A stretch of DNA of 64,000 bases, taken from Arenicola marina (lineage: Eukaryota > Annelida > Polychaeta > Arenicolidae). Location of the stretch: the NCBI GenBank assembly GCA_964019135.1, contig OZ025248.1, positions 67,276,119 to 67,340,118 of the forward strand, in the 5' to 3' direction. The position numbers were made by a program, and so were the translations under genes. Positions 1 to 21,359 of the stretch are shown here, in pieces (within the stretch, counting starts at the first letter, position 1; each line of letters begins with the position of its first letter). Under the pieces are notes generated by a model that did no database searches, was not told the origin of the DNA, and was given only the letters and a program-made list of their open reading frames with translations.

Positions 1-440
1 GAAATCGGTAGGTGTAACACCGCCCCAGGTTGTAGAGACAGACAGGGTCAATTCTCAATTTAAAGTTATTGTTAGACATCTTAGGGGTGACATAACATAT
101 GCACCCACATCTCGCAAAAGGTAAAATGCCGCACAAACTTCGGTGTCGCCCGCACGCTAGCTAACACATTGTTGTATATTTAACATCAATATAATTGCAA
201 CTTATAAACATTTGGACTGGGATGTGGAATAGCAAACAGCTGCATGCGGGGTTTGAGGTAAATAAGTAGGGTCTGATTGAAATTGTAGGCATTGTCGCAC
301 ACCTGTCCCTGAAACGGAGACGCCCAAGGAACAGATTGCTGCAAAGTTTACGGCTGCTTATATAGCACATACATGGACAATCTCCTGATTGGCTGACCGA
401 GTTGCGTTAACAGTTGTAGGTCTATAGAACTATGTGTTTT
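1..440. other. Intergenic stretch, no gene seen
   Basis: All frames are short and interrupted, and no splice-bounded reading frame or recognisable domain is visible. Confidence 0.5.
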
Positions 441-545
441 GTCTGGAGTACTCATTTACATATATCTGGATTAATGTCTGGAATACTTATTTACATATAT
501 ATGGAATAATGTCTGGACTGCTTATTTACATATATATGGGTTAAT
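441..545. repeat. 35-bp tandem repeat, three copies
   Basis: Three consecutive 35-bp units start at 441, 476 and 511, each opening with GTCTGG and containing ATTTACATATAT. The copies differ at a few positions. It is an ordinary AT-rich minisatellite with no visible coding role. Confidence 0.85.
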
Positions 546-1119
546 GCATGGCGCTTAAACGGTTTACTCTAAGAGAACGCGTACTCTTAATCGTACTAAG
601 AATTTCTTCAGATCTTTTGAGTTACATTTGCAACAATGTAGATAATATTTGCCCAACATCACAATGAAATCAATGGTTATATCTTTACCACCAAATAGGA
701 CATCTTTCACATCGTACACTGGCAAAATTCCCAATCTATTTTGCTTAACCCCCGAAGGTGGGGAAGGTGAGAGAAAGATGGCACATTATAGTGCAATATT
801 TATGCATTGGTGATGTCAGTAGGCCTATTATTCCCACTGGAGCGCCGTATGAATCGGCGTAGCTTAGTTTATGCGGGCCTTGTACCGTCTTCTGTGGTTT
901 GTTTGGTGGGGAAAGCGTCCGCCTCCAGGTTATCCTGACGCCCGTATGTCCAGCCATATGTATCCCTCATACAATAGTGGAGGTAAGGCACCCATGCCAT
1001 GGATGCTGCCCGCATCGCCATTGGCAGAGCAACAATAGCCTACACCTCTCTCCCCCCCCCCCCCCACCCCCCGCCCACCATCACCCCCCGCCCCCGCGCA
1101 TCCCTCGCACCCGCACCCG
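546..1119. other. Intergenic stretch ending in C-rich tract
   Basis: No gene is supported. From about 1050 to 1120 the + strand becomes almost pure C with scattered A, G and T. It produces long proline-rich frames that are compositional artefacts, but it could also act as the pyrimidine tract of an acceptor. Confidence 0.4.
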
Positions 1120-1357
1120 CCCCCGCAAGATTCAGGCCCTCAGCCAGCTTCCCGCGCCTGGAAATACACGCGACCTTCACCTTCGTGTGCTCAACGGAGA
1201 GTCAGCAGTGAGTGGCGGATCGCTAGCGTTGCATGGATTGCGAGGAAGGAGGAAGCGAGCTGTTTGCAGTCTGGATATAGCACCACGTAATCTCCATGCA
1301 TCGCGTGATTATATGAACCTTTTGCAACGCACGTTGAGCATTAATGGTCACCCACAG
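1120..1357 (+). other. Candidate alternative leader exon of the malic enzyme gene
   Basis: The segment follows a long C-rich tract and ends in a good donor (CACAG|GTATGA at 1357/1358). The last frame opens at ATG 1344 after an in-frame stop and reads MVTH plus the two bases AG. This is the phase required by the 40-nt microexons at 3839-4204: AG plus C or AG plus T both give serine. A transcript from here would start MVTHSMAVRLLNDPALYK and then enter malic enzyme exon 2. A second open frame runs through the same exon, so it could instead belong to another transcript or be 5'UTR. The phase match is direct observation; its use as an exon is inference. Confidence 0.4.
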
Positions 1358-1854
1358 GTATGAAGCATGTATAGCCTAAGCTGACAGAAGGTAGGTCTGT
1401 TGGGTTTGGGGCAATTTTCTCCTGTAAATTTCGAGGCAGGAAGTGCAGGGAAGCGGTGGCACGGCAGAAAAGCCTAGCAGTGGGATGACTCAGCAGTTTT
1501 CGGTTTTATTGCGCCGTCACTGTTGCTCAAGGGAAAGGTTTGTATATAGACAGGCGTTGATGATCTGTTTTATCATTCCGTATCCAGTTTGTGCGGTTGG
1601 TAGGACTTGTATGTAGCCCATAAAGCGATGCGAGCCGCTGACGATACTATATGATCTGTATCCATACGAAGACCAAGAAAAAATAAATGAATGTGTTGCC
1701 ATGGTGATCACAAACGACTCAGTTAAGCAAGCGAAGCGACTTCGGTGAGGCCAGAAGGGTACCATCGTGGTGAGTTGCAGGTGATCTATTTGATACAGGT
1801 AAGTATATTCCGACTGCAATATATATGTACAGTGTTATTCTCGTATTTGATTAT

Positions 1855-2092
1855 GAGCGCGTTTGTTTATTCTCAACCTGTTGAAGGTTTAATGTTTACT
1901 TTTAGCTGTGTTGAAGAATCTTCAACGTAAACCTGTTGAGGATAAAAAAACGCGTTTATTGTGTGTTGGGGTTTCTGTTGAATATGTTGACGTCATGATG
2001 TAAACCAATGTGTCAACAAGGTTGAACTTGTTGACGAAGTTGAAGTAAACTTGTTGAGGTTTCATATTTGTTGAGAATAAAAAAACGCGCTC
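1855..2092. mobile_element. 238-bp MITE with TAT target duplication
   Basis: The left end begins GAGCGCGTTTGTTTATTCTC and the right end is its near-exact reverse complement (AATAAAAAAACGCGCTC). Both sides are flanked by TAT (1852-1854 and 2093-2095). The interior is rich in GTTGA/TCAAC motifs and has no coding frame. A 3-bp duplication suits PIF/Harbinger-type elements, though TAT is not their classic TWA target, so the superfamily is open. Confidence 0.7.
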
Positions 2093-2095
2093 TAT

Positions 2096-2906
2096 ATAAC
2101 GACATGGGACCTCATCCCATGTTTCCTTTTTAACTTGTGAATACAGAAATAATGGCGAGTCAATTTCGGATGATATTTCACGAAAATAGAACTAACCGCC
2201 AATTAATCTTATCTTAAGCGATGTTGTATCTCCCAGATTCATTGTGGACCGTATTTCAAAGCCGCACTTTCCACTCCCCTCCCCCTCCCCAGACCTCACC
2301 CCCGCACTCTCATCACCTACACGCCCGACCCTACCCACATCTTTCGCCTGACCAGACAATATATATAGTAACCAGTGACCGCAAGTGACCCTATGCGAGA
2401 TACGCTCACAGCGGATTTGTCGCGCGAGATCTCGCTTAAAGAGCCGCTGGACGCTCAAAAACACACATGCCTGAGTAGTCATCATCCATGTAACTGCCCA
2501 GACACTCTGTATGGAGACCGGGGGGCCATCTCAGCCAGATCGACCAAGGTTAGACACTGCACGTACCACACACACAGAACGCATGACGACTGCGGTATGA
2601 ATAACTCTCCTAAGAGCGTTTCGAGTATGCGGCATCTCTAACTCCTATAAATCAAACATTGACTTTGATCGCCTTTATACTTTAGCCACATGTCTTTGTG
2701 GATAAATTTATATATTTGATCTTGTTATAAAACTGTCGATGTTTTAGTGATTGAATGCACCACCACCATTTCCTGTGTATATTTACGCATCTAACTCCGA
2801 TACAGAACGAAAATAACCTAAATATCATGCTGTCTTAGTAATCATTTATTAGGGACACAATATCGCAATATTATTTCCAGCTCGAAGTCCCTAAATGAAT
2901 ATTAAA
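2096..2906. other. Intergenic stretch, no gene seen
   Basis: Short overlapping frames on both strands around 2192-2641 have no splice support or domain similarity. A small palindrome around 2103-2123 (ACATGGGACCTCATCCCATGT without the unpaired centre) is the only structure noted. Confidence 0.4.
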
Positions 2907-3578
2907 CAATTGTGTGACGTCACGCCTTTGTCTTAAGTGTTCGTTATCTAGAAGAATGCATCGGAACACAGACCTAGCTGTGTTTTATTAAAGTAAGTGG
3001 GCGTTATTTAAATAAAGAACGACGAAATAGTGCATTATTTTAATATTGTGCATTTTCTTGATTATGGGGGACCGTCTGACATAGTCATGTCATGTCATTG
3101 CTACAGCAGGTGTCACATATGTATTTAATGGTGCAGGATAAATATTATAAAGCACACGACATATATGGATGATGTTTGTCAAAGCAGAGGTGTTAGATCC
3201 CTCATATCGCTTTTCAGGGGGCTATGACTTGCTCCTTGTGTGGTGATTTAGCAAACAAGACTTCCAAAATGTCTACTTCCTTCACGCCCCTCCACGCATT
3301 CCCACCCTACCCTCCCCCTTGGGCTTCAAAATGACGAACCGTTGTTTCCAACTCACGTATGAGTCGGGCATTGCAATTGATACAATAGTCAATTTCCTGT
3401 GTCCAAACATGGAAAATTAAGTGCCCAAATCATAAGCAAATTTAATGCATTGTTATAACAATTTTATAAGTACGTTAAAGAAATCGCTGTCGTGCATTCC
3501 ACAAATAAACCACTCGACGCTGCCGTGCCTCGTGCTTTATTGTGGCGAATGCACTCCAGCTCGTTCTTTAACTAGTGC
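2907..3578 (+). repeat. Dispersed repeat family A, copy 1
   Basis: Starts AATTGTGTGACGTCACGCC and ends near CTCCAGCTCGTTCTTTAACT. The same ordered blocks recur at 29074-29838 in the same orientation, including the TTCCAAAATG, TGACGAACCGTTGTTTCC and AATAAACCACTCGACGCT segments, with indels between blocks. No protein is encoded in either copy, so it looks like a non-autonomous element or an LTR/UTR remnant. Confidence 0.75.
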
Positions 3579-3838
3579 ATAACACGGCCACGTTATGATG
3601 GCATGGCGTTCTGCCACAAGGTGGTCGCTGATGTATTGGTATTTGACAATAACATGCCAATTACCTGGACGATGATGCATGTCTCTTTCAGCACTGATAT
3701 ATGTTACTATATTTACAGTGCGATCAGAGATATAGATCGGTGCTGAATCGGCCACTAGACCCTTCCATTCGCTAGAAGCGAGTCCCACTACGCATCTCGA
3801 AGGCCCAACGCCATGGCAGGATCCACGCCTATTCCCAG

Positions 3839-4204
3839 CATGGCGGTGCGTCTGCTGAATGACCCCGCTCTCTACAAGGTCAGTGGTGACCCCGCCCCCC
3901 CCCCCCTCCCCGCCTATCCCCAGTATGGCGGTGCGTCTGCTGAATGACCACGCTCTCTACAAAGTCAGTGGTGACACCCCCCCCCCCCCCTCTTCCTATT
4001 CCCAGCATGGCGGTGCGTCTGCTGAATGACCCCGCTCTCTACAAGGTCAGTGGGGACACCCCCTCCCCCCACGCCTATCTCCAGTATGGCGAAGCGTCTG
4101 CTGAATGACTCCGCTCTCTACAAGGTCAGCGGTGACACCCCCCCCCCCCCACGCCTATCCCCAGTATGGCGAAGCGTCTGCTGAATGACTCCGCTCTCTA
4201 CAAG
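3839..4204 (+). repeat. Five tandem 40-nt exon-like units, candidate mutually exclusive first coding exons
   Basis: Units lie at 3839-3878, 3924-3963, 4006-4045, 4085-4124 and 4165-4204, with an 79-85 bp period. Each is preceded by a C-rich tract and CCTATNCCCAG-like acceptor, starts C or T plus ATG, and ends AAG or AAA followed by donor GTCAG(T/C). Translations are MAVRLLNDPALYK (1, 3), MAVRLLNDHALYK (2) and MAKRLLNDSALYK (4, 5). Each ends in phase 0, so LYK joins GRAFSLRERQ of malic enzyme exon 2, and the pattern L-x-D/E-P-x-x-N/Y-K parallels exon 1 (ILREPTQNK). Two units spliced together shift frame and meet a stop, so use must be exclusive. Expression is not shown by sequence; the array could be a decaying minisatellite derived from one real exon. 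Confidence 0.7.
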
Positions 4205-5143
4205 GTCAGTGGTGACCCCCAGCCCACCCCAGCCTGTTTCCTCATAACAATAAAAAGTAACAACGAATCCGGGATCCTCATTAAACAAAAGTTGGAGCGG
4301 TGTTCCTGAACCATACATGTCATTGTCCAATGCGATTCCGTGGCCCGCTTTAACCCATGGATGCGCACATGTGGCATAAAACTTCAATCAACACGAGGCC
4401 AGATCTAGGTAAGCCTCACGCCACGTTCTCTCCTTATCTACTCCCTAAAGAGCAACCCTGATAACGTCACTGAGTGAAACCCTTAGAAACAGCTAATTCT
4501 ATAAATGTTCCTCGAAATGTTTGGTTGCATTTAATTGTTTAATCTTAAAATTTTCCATCCGAAATGTTACCAGTTATGTTAGGCGATTACGTGAATTAAA
4601 TATTTTTTTATAAATTGCCATTCTCAATGTACTCAACTACGCTGAAAACGAACAAGTGGTATAAATCGTAGACAACTAATAAATGATTACCAGGTTTATT
4701 TTGGTCAGCCTGAGTAATCTCGCCTATTTTTGCCATTGATAACCGATTAAGAAATGCTTGGGTCAGCACTTTACAAATGGTCTCTTCGCACACGTACCTT
4801 AAATTGATTGGGCTATCTATGCTTTGTGTCCATCCCACCACCATGAAAACCTAGATCAACAGCAAAATGTCTGTTTCGATCGTTTACAATCACTGGCGTC
4901 AGCAAATTAAAAATTGTCAGATTTAATACATCAGCGGCTTTCCATAGTAAGACCACTGATACGGGGCTCGCCATTGGTCGAGATCTGTCAGGCGTGGCGG
5001 GTCCTAACAACATATATTGCGGCGATTCGCTGTGTCATCCTGTCCGCACAGCACCCGGGCACAGCCGTCAGCTCGCGATCACTTCAGACTTCAATTGACA
5101 CTACTACAACATTCAAGCGGACTCCTGGTTAGCTATTATCGTC
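4205..5143. other. Region upstream of malic enzyme exon 1
   Basis: No additional gene is evident. It should hold the 5'UTR and promoter of the transcript that begins with the 5144 exon, but there is no clear TATA box and the start site cannot be set. Confidence 0.35.
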
Positions 5144-15314
<10,171 letters not shown>

Positions 15315-15919
15315 GAGATAGCTCACCTGTTGCGGACAGTTTTCTGGCATTGCGTTCACCATTAGTTCAAGGCGGTTAAATTTTAGTGTGACGGTTCCAA
15401 TCGTGAAAAATCGTGTCTGTAAGTTATACGAACGGTCGTCGCCAATGTCAAACTTTACGGAGGTCTAACCTTTCTAACTGTGAGGGTGAACGAGTATCAC
15501 AGCGTTAATAATAATTGAAATGAGCTATACGTGAGCTATGTTTCCGTATCCAACATGCAACAATCATAGATATATATATATATATACAATGTGAGTGTGC
15601 TGATTAGATTATTGACCCACAGTTGTCATTATACAACAGTCGTAAGCTTGGAGACGCGCTGTCCATGTTGCCCTTGCGTAATCAGAATCCGAAAACAACG
15701 TCGGGAGAACTATTTATATTAAGATTATATTTACACTGCCGTGTGTTGCAATAACAGTGTTTCAGTTGCGTATATATTTATTCATTTGTATCCAGATGAT
15801 TAACAATTAAATTGATGCATTATTCGTCCGAGTGGTACTGTTAGTGTTACGTTGAGAGATGGCGAACAACTCAAATGAATCATGTCACGCGAAGTCTGTC
15901 CTTTTTTCATGCAATGCGT

Positions 15920-15925
15920 AATAAA
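15920..15925 (+). terminator. Polyadenylation signal of the malic enzyme gene
   Basis: AATAAA lies 606 bp after the stop codon and is the first canonical hexamer in the 3' flank. It defines a 3'UTR of roughly 0.6 kb if used. Confidence 0.5.
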
Positions 15926-16066
15926 AAATATCAACAAATTGTCAACATCCGTGTTATATTAATATGTGACCAACAATAACCATATATCGACTTCAACATT
16001 CGGTCATATAGGGTAATTATTTGCTGGCGCAAGTGCATATACCGACGACGTGACACCCACTAAATT

Positions 16067-16735
16067 CGCACTGGCACATACCGTAGTTATTATAAACCCT
16101 TCGTTTATGGATTGTGAGACGCAAGCTTCAGGCAAACAGCAGGTGTGCCCTTGTCATTTCAGCTAGACATCAGGCATGATCATATCTCGAGGACTTGCAT
16201 AAAAGTAAATTCATCGTTTCCATGGTGCAAACTGTTAATACTACCATAACCTTCGATGGAATACCAATGCAGGATGTGACTGCGGTTGTACACCTAGGAC
16301 CCAATTTGGACAATGTCGAGAAATGCACACACGAATTCAACAGATTTCACACAAGCAGAATTCGGCCATGCCTTTGCAGATACCAAATATAAATGATGTA
16401 AATATTTCTGCATGCCCTTATACGGTTGCCCGTTATGAAATCTTAGTCGTGTCAATGTGGAAAGTGCGTATTGTAGGATACGGGACGTGCAGATCAATAT
16501 TAATTTATGATAGGCCCTATCACTACACTTTATGTCTCATGCAGAGACTCGATCGGCCTAATGAAATGGTAGGGTACAGAGTGCACTGGCACATGCCGTA
16601 GTTATTATATAAGCCCTTCGTTTATCGTTCGTGGGACCAATGCTTCAGTCAAACAGCAGGTGTGACCTTGTCATTTCTGCTAGAGATAGGCCCTTATCTT
16701 ATATTGAGGACTTACACAGCTGTAAAATACACGTC
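16067..16735. repeat. Direct duplication, about 150 bp, 516 bp apart
   Basis: The segment beginning CACTGGCACATACCGTAGTT at 16067 recurs at 16583 and runs through AAACAGCAGGTGTG and TTGAGGACTT. The copies have diverged by substitutions and small indels. No gene is associated. Confidence 0.75.
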
Positions 16736-17192
16736 ACTTACTTCAAAGCATATGCAGACTGGCCCGCAGAATGGGGGGGGGGCACAATTATGCAAACATG
16801 GTGGGAGGCTTCAACGGACGCCCAGCCCACCCCCCCCCCCCCACCTCTTCCCAGGGGGTGGCTCTATTATACAAATCTGAAAGGCGGTGATTCCGTGGAT
16901 GCCCAGCAATGCCAGATAGAGCAAAATTTAGGGTTTGCCGAGAAAAACAATAAATCAAGACATATCGGTAGAGCGGGTCAATGGAAAAAAACAGCCGATT
17001 TTGGAGGAAAAATTTGAGTGTTCAGATACCGATACGTTAAGATACAGGACGCTTGGGAAAAACATTGACCGACGTGACCGCAGGAGCGGATCTTGGTATA
17101 TGAAAAGAGGGGGGGGGGCGGTAACTAAAAACTTGTGACGGCGGGGTGGGGGGGAGGGCTCTCTTTTCTCTGAACACTTGCGACCGGGGCGG

Positions 17193-17503
17193 GTTGAAAG
17201 GGACCGAGTGTCCACCATTGTTTTTACCACCGGGGAAAGGGAAGGGGGGGGTCACCACATCCAGATCCGTGCGATTACTGGAGTTACTAGACCACAGTTG
17301 AAAGGGACCGAGTGTCCGCCATTGTTTTTACGACCCGGAAAAGGGGGGGGGGGGTCACCACATCCAGATCCGTGCGATTACTGGAGTTACTAGACCACAG
17401 TTGAAAGGGACCGAGTGTCCGCCATTGTTTTTACGACCCGGAAAAGGGGGGGGGGGTCACCACATCCAGATCCCTTGCGATTACTGGAGTGGCCAGTAGA
17501 CCA
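17193..17503. repeat. 103-bp tandem repeat, three copies
   Basis: Units start GTTGAAAGGGACCGAGTGTC at 17193, 17297 and 17400. Each contains a G run of 7-12 bases followed by TCACCACATCCAGATCC. Copies differ mostly in the length of the G run. Confidence 0.85.
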
Positions 17504-18320
17504 CAATCCGCTCAATGGGAACTTCGCTCCAGATTGTATTTCAGGATTACTCAGTTAGACTTTGTTTTCACATTGTGACCGCCAGTCCACCCCCTTCTCA
17601 CAAAATTTAGTCACGGCAAGTTGCCGCATAGCAGCATATTTGTAGCTTTCATATGTCCCACCACCCTAGTGACCCAACCACAACCTGTTAGCCCGAACCC
17701 CAACTACTTACCCAACCCCCTCAAACTGCACCTGCTTCAGCCCGTTTTCTCGTTTAGCAAAGATAAGACTACCATTGGCGGTTCCAGCTGCAATCATGGG
17801 GGGGGGGAGGGTCACAAGCTGGCGTGGATCCAGCAATTTGAGAATCCTCCCTCATACAGGGCGAAGGGACCAGATCTCCAATACCCCCGCTCAGATATCT
17901 ATATATGGCCTTTGCGGGAAGTTACAGCAACAACCTGTGACCTCCGTGATCCCCAACTATCTACTAAGCAGATTGGGGGGTCACAGGACCCCTGTATTCC
18001 CGCCCCCTGGGAGGATCCACGCCTGGCGTACGAACAAACCTGCCTCTCGCCCCACCCTCACCCCAACGCTCGCCCCACCCATCTACTGTAGAAGGCGTCA
18101 CCCATGACCTCTTACTCCCTGTCGGGAAGGGTCTCCTCTCCACCTTGACCTTTTCCATTGCTGCGATATGGCCTATAGCCGCTAAGGCGTCCTACTTAAA
18201 CCAACCTATCAATTTGGTCGGGTGTTATCTAGATTCTAGCTCCCCAGGCCAGACAACGACAAGGCCAACGCGGCTGCAGATATACACATTTCATCATTCG
18301 GATTGTGTCTACGACTCAAG

Positions 18321-20887
18321 ATGGGAGAAAGTGGCCTTCTTGTGCTTGTGCTGTTTCTTACCGGTAAGTAGCCACGTCAGGCTTGATGGCCACGCAGACT
18401 TCATATCATTGGCACTAACGCCCACCTTCATCGTAAATATCCCTTTTTTAACGGCGAATGGCTACTAGCGATTGTATTGCCATCAAACCCAAAAGCAATT
18501 ATTTCATAATGCAACTAAATTAATTTGTAACACTTTTAAATTACTTGATGGTTTGTTTTGGCCCACAACCCTCAATTTCTGGAATGTGCTAAATAGCTAT
18601 ATGTTCTATTTAAAGTCCTCTTCTACCCGTGATTTCTAAACAGTCGCTTAGTTATACCATCAACTACAGACTGTCGCGATGACAATTGGCCAACGTGTAT
18701 ATTCTACCATTTTAATCGATCTCCCTTTTCTTGCTTTCTCATCCAGCGAAGACTGTCGCGATGACAATTGGCCAACGTGTATATTCTACCATTTTAATCG
18801 ATCTCCCTTTTCTTGCTTTCTCATCCAGCGAAGACTGTTTGCCCCTCCACGACACCGAATCCCCTTAGTAAGTATGCAACAAGAGCAGAATTTTTATTGA
18901 GAGGCCAAAAACCTGTGCGATACGAAAGTCCCTCTTCGCATGGACGACTTTGAATGTTTCGGTCAGGAGGCTGCATTGTACTGTGTGGTATACGGAATTC
19001 GGCAGTGAAATGAAAGTCAAATGCGATCGGAACCCCTTAGTACCAGACCAAATAGAGATGCTACGCCAATCTTATATGATTATTTGTCATTGGTTTAAAA
19101 TATTGAGTTAGTCGTATCTAACTTTCAGCTGCCTTTTGGCGCGTTGTCTGTTCACCGGGTTGAACCGGGGTGGCCGCCAGCGTAAATATTAACACCCCTT
19201 TAATTACCATTCTGTTCGGACGCAAGAAGATGGCCGCCAAGAAAAATAGGCTTTTAATGGTCGACTAGAATTTAGCCAGGCAAACCCAATTAAGCGTCCG
19301 GTAGGTGGTTGAATACTGTCTGGGGATATATCTGTCCAGCATAAAGATATCATATGTTTCTCGCAAAGGGTTATGCGTTACTCCTGGAAGCATGGCTCCT
19401 CTCCACATTGACCCTTGTCATTGGAGCGATATAATCAGACCTGCAAAAGTTAAAATTTTCTACCTGAACCAACTTAATGTATAGCATGGCGGATGCTAAC
19501 GTGTCGCCCGTTACCGTTCAGCATATCAGGTGGCGTTCTCCGTGTCTGACATCCAGTCATTCGTCGGCTTCGAATCGCCTTTCATCTTCGCATTGACATC
19601 AATGGAGGATGGCATCGGCTTCGACGATACGGTTGACACGCTGACGTTGCTGGAGGACGGGTATTACTTCTTCACCCTCAGCACCGGTATCCCCGCCGGC
19701 GCCACCGTCAACCTGCAGATACAGGGCGACGTGCGTCCGGTCAACATCCTGCGGGACAGCACCAGGCCCAATGGCACGGACACCACATACCGTGACGTCA
19801 TCTTACCGCTGACGACCAACCAGCAAGCCTTCGTGCGAAATGCCGTCGCCTCTAACACGTACGCGGACTTAGGACGTCAGACCTCATTCAGTGGCTTCAA
19901 CGTTAAGGCGTACATGAGTTCGGCGACGGCCCAAGCTTTTTGTTTGGCTAACATCGCAAACACTGACGTCACCAGCTCCATGGACGTCTCCTTCTCAGAT
20001 GTACTTCTGGACCAAGGAAACGGATTTGACAGCGGCAGTCGAGCGCGCATGCGCATCAACCAGAACGGCACCTACTTCCTGTCGCTGAGTTCTGGTTTGG
20101 CTGCGAACACAGGGCTTCGCGTGGACATATTTTCCGCCAATAAGGGGTCTATTGGTGAGCTGCTGCGAGCCTCCGACAACCACAACGGGCCGGACACCTT
20201 CGCCAAGTCTCTGATGGTCGACCTACAGGAAGGGGACTACGTCAGCGCGCGGGCTTACGCGGGCACGCTCTACAGCGACGCTTTTCTGCAGACCAGTTTG
20301 TCAGGTCAGTACAAGCATATCACCCATCTCAGTGACTATTGGCGTCTGTTTTACGTTCATTTAAAAGTTCCCGTATTGACATACTGACCCCATTACGCTT
20401 ATAACACTATCTAACATGCTTACGTCGGTATTCAGGTTTCAACTACGACCCCACGAGTGGCCAGAAGGCGGCTTGGTCCGTCTACACCACCCAGCAAGTC
20501 ATCGTCGGGTTGACGGCGCTGGACCCAGTCACATTCTCAGGCTCCTATATGGACACCCCGGGTCTATACGATTTCACCACCAACTCCGTGACTATCATGA
20601 CGGCGGGCAGCTACTACGTCCAGATGAACGTCGGGGCCATGGGCTACAGCGCCGTGGACGTCCGTCTGATGAACGCCGGGACAATGTTAGCCAGCGTCCA
20701 GAGATACTCCACCTCCCATAACAAACAGGACACCCTGGGGCGGGCCATCATGTTGGACCTGAACGCCGGCGACGTGCTCACTCTCACCGCGCAGCCCAAC
20801 ACCGCTATCTACAGCGACTTCGACCGCCAGACGTCCTTCACCGGCTTCCTGCTGCGACCCACGATCGCCGACCGCGGAGATTGGTGA
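18321..20887 (+). CDS. Secreted protein with three tandem C1q/TNF-like domains
   Basis: Four exons: 18321-18363, 18829-18867, 19522-20304, 20436-20887; all introns are phase 1 and the product is 438 residues. The first exon encodes MGESGLLVLVLFLT, a signal peptide with cleavage expected near Ala15. Three domains follow (about 30-160, 165-289, 298-434). Each carries C1q-type marks: an opening xAFS or AAWS strand, the GYYFF / GTYFL / GSYYV strand matching the family GxYxF, and a closing SFSGF / SLSGF / SFTGF strand. There is no collagen stretch, and the first intermodule is only about 15 residues, so trimers without a stalk are likely. Such proteins act as extracellular recognition or structural proteins; ligand unknown. 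Exon 2 is embedded in an 82-bp duplication that also copied its acceptor. Confidence 0.88.
18668..18831 (+). repeat. 82-bp tandem duplication covering the exon 2 acceptor of the C1q-like gene
   Basis: Two units start AGACTGTCGCGATGACAATT at 18668 and 18750. Each ends with the CTTTCTCATCCAG acceptor and the first bases of exon 2, so acceptors exist at 18746 and 18828. Only the second keeps the reading frame into exon 3. The first adds 82 nt, stays open within exon 2, and then hits a stop early in exon 3. Confidence 0.9.
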
Positions 20888-21076
20888 TTGCTCAGTCGTC
20901 CCCATAGGTGGCGGCACCTTGCGGTGCCCTTTAGTCTCATCCCGATAAGGCAATGTCATACCAACGATTATATTATATTACACACCTTGGTCATACTATG
21001 ACATGACGCATAATTTATTCATGTTAATTCCAGATCTAAAAAATATCCGGTTTCGGAGATGCATGATGATCGAAAA

Positions 21077-21082
21077 ATAAAT
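21077..21082 (+). terminator. Polyadenylation signal of the C1q-like gene
   Basis: AATAAA occurs 190 bp after the stop and just before a LINE fragment in the opposite orientation. It is the first canonical hexamer downstream. Confidence 0.5.
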
Positions 21083-21099
21083 ATATAAATGGTTACCAT

Positions 21100-21355
21100 G
21101 ACTTTTTGTTGGCATCCGTCCGTCTGCAAAAAAAAGACGACCGATTTACCGCAGTCGTCGCATTTATGACCTGTCCATATGTTTTGGTTTATACTCACTG
21201 GACGCCTAGATCGGCGTTTCAAATCCAGTTTCCCCAGAGCCCGTTGCGGAGGGCCATTCCCTCTTGCACGAGACATAACCATTGCCTCTTTTGGGATGCT
21301 AGATCCTCCCAAGAATTCAGATCAATCCCGAAAGCCTTCAGGTTACGCACCAATA
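21100..21355 (-). pseudogene. LINE polyprotein C-terminal fragment, frameshifted
   Basis: One minus-strand frame reads LKAFGIDLNSWEDLASQKRQ then WLCLVQEG, the tail typical of non-LTR retrotransposon polyproteins. A second frame continues GHKCDDCGK, the terminal zinc-binding motif. The change of frame and the loss of the residues after CDDCGK show decay. It shares its 3' DNA with the fragment at 6050-6225, so both belong to one LINE family. Confidence 0.65.
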
Positions 21356-21359
21356 GAAA

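Larger units (their letters stand above)
15926..18320. other. Intergenic region rich in duplications and G/C runs
   Basis: No gene is recognised between the malic enzyme and the C1q-like gene. The region holds a direct duplication (16067-16215, 16583-16735), a G-rich stretch with a partial family E end (AGCGGATCTTGG at 17087-17098), and a 103-bp tandem repeat. Long proline-rich frames around 17621-18107 follow C-rich DNA and show no domain. Confidence 0.45.

Noticed and set aside
899..1363. 154-residue proline-rich frame
   Set aside because: Its first half is a poly(C) tract and it has no recognisable domain; only the end is kept as a candidate leader exon.
17621..18107. Overlapping 156- and 110-residue frames upstream of the C1q-like gene
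   Set aside because: Proline-rich, no domain, no splice sites that connect to a neighbour.
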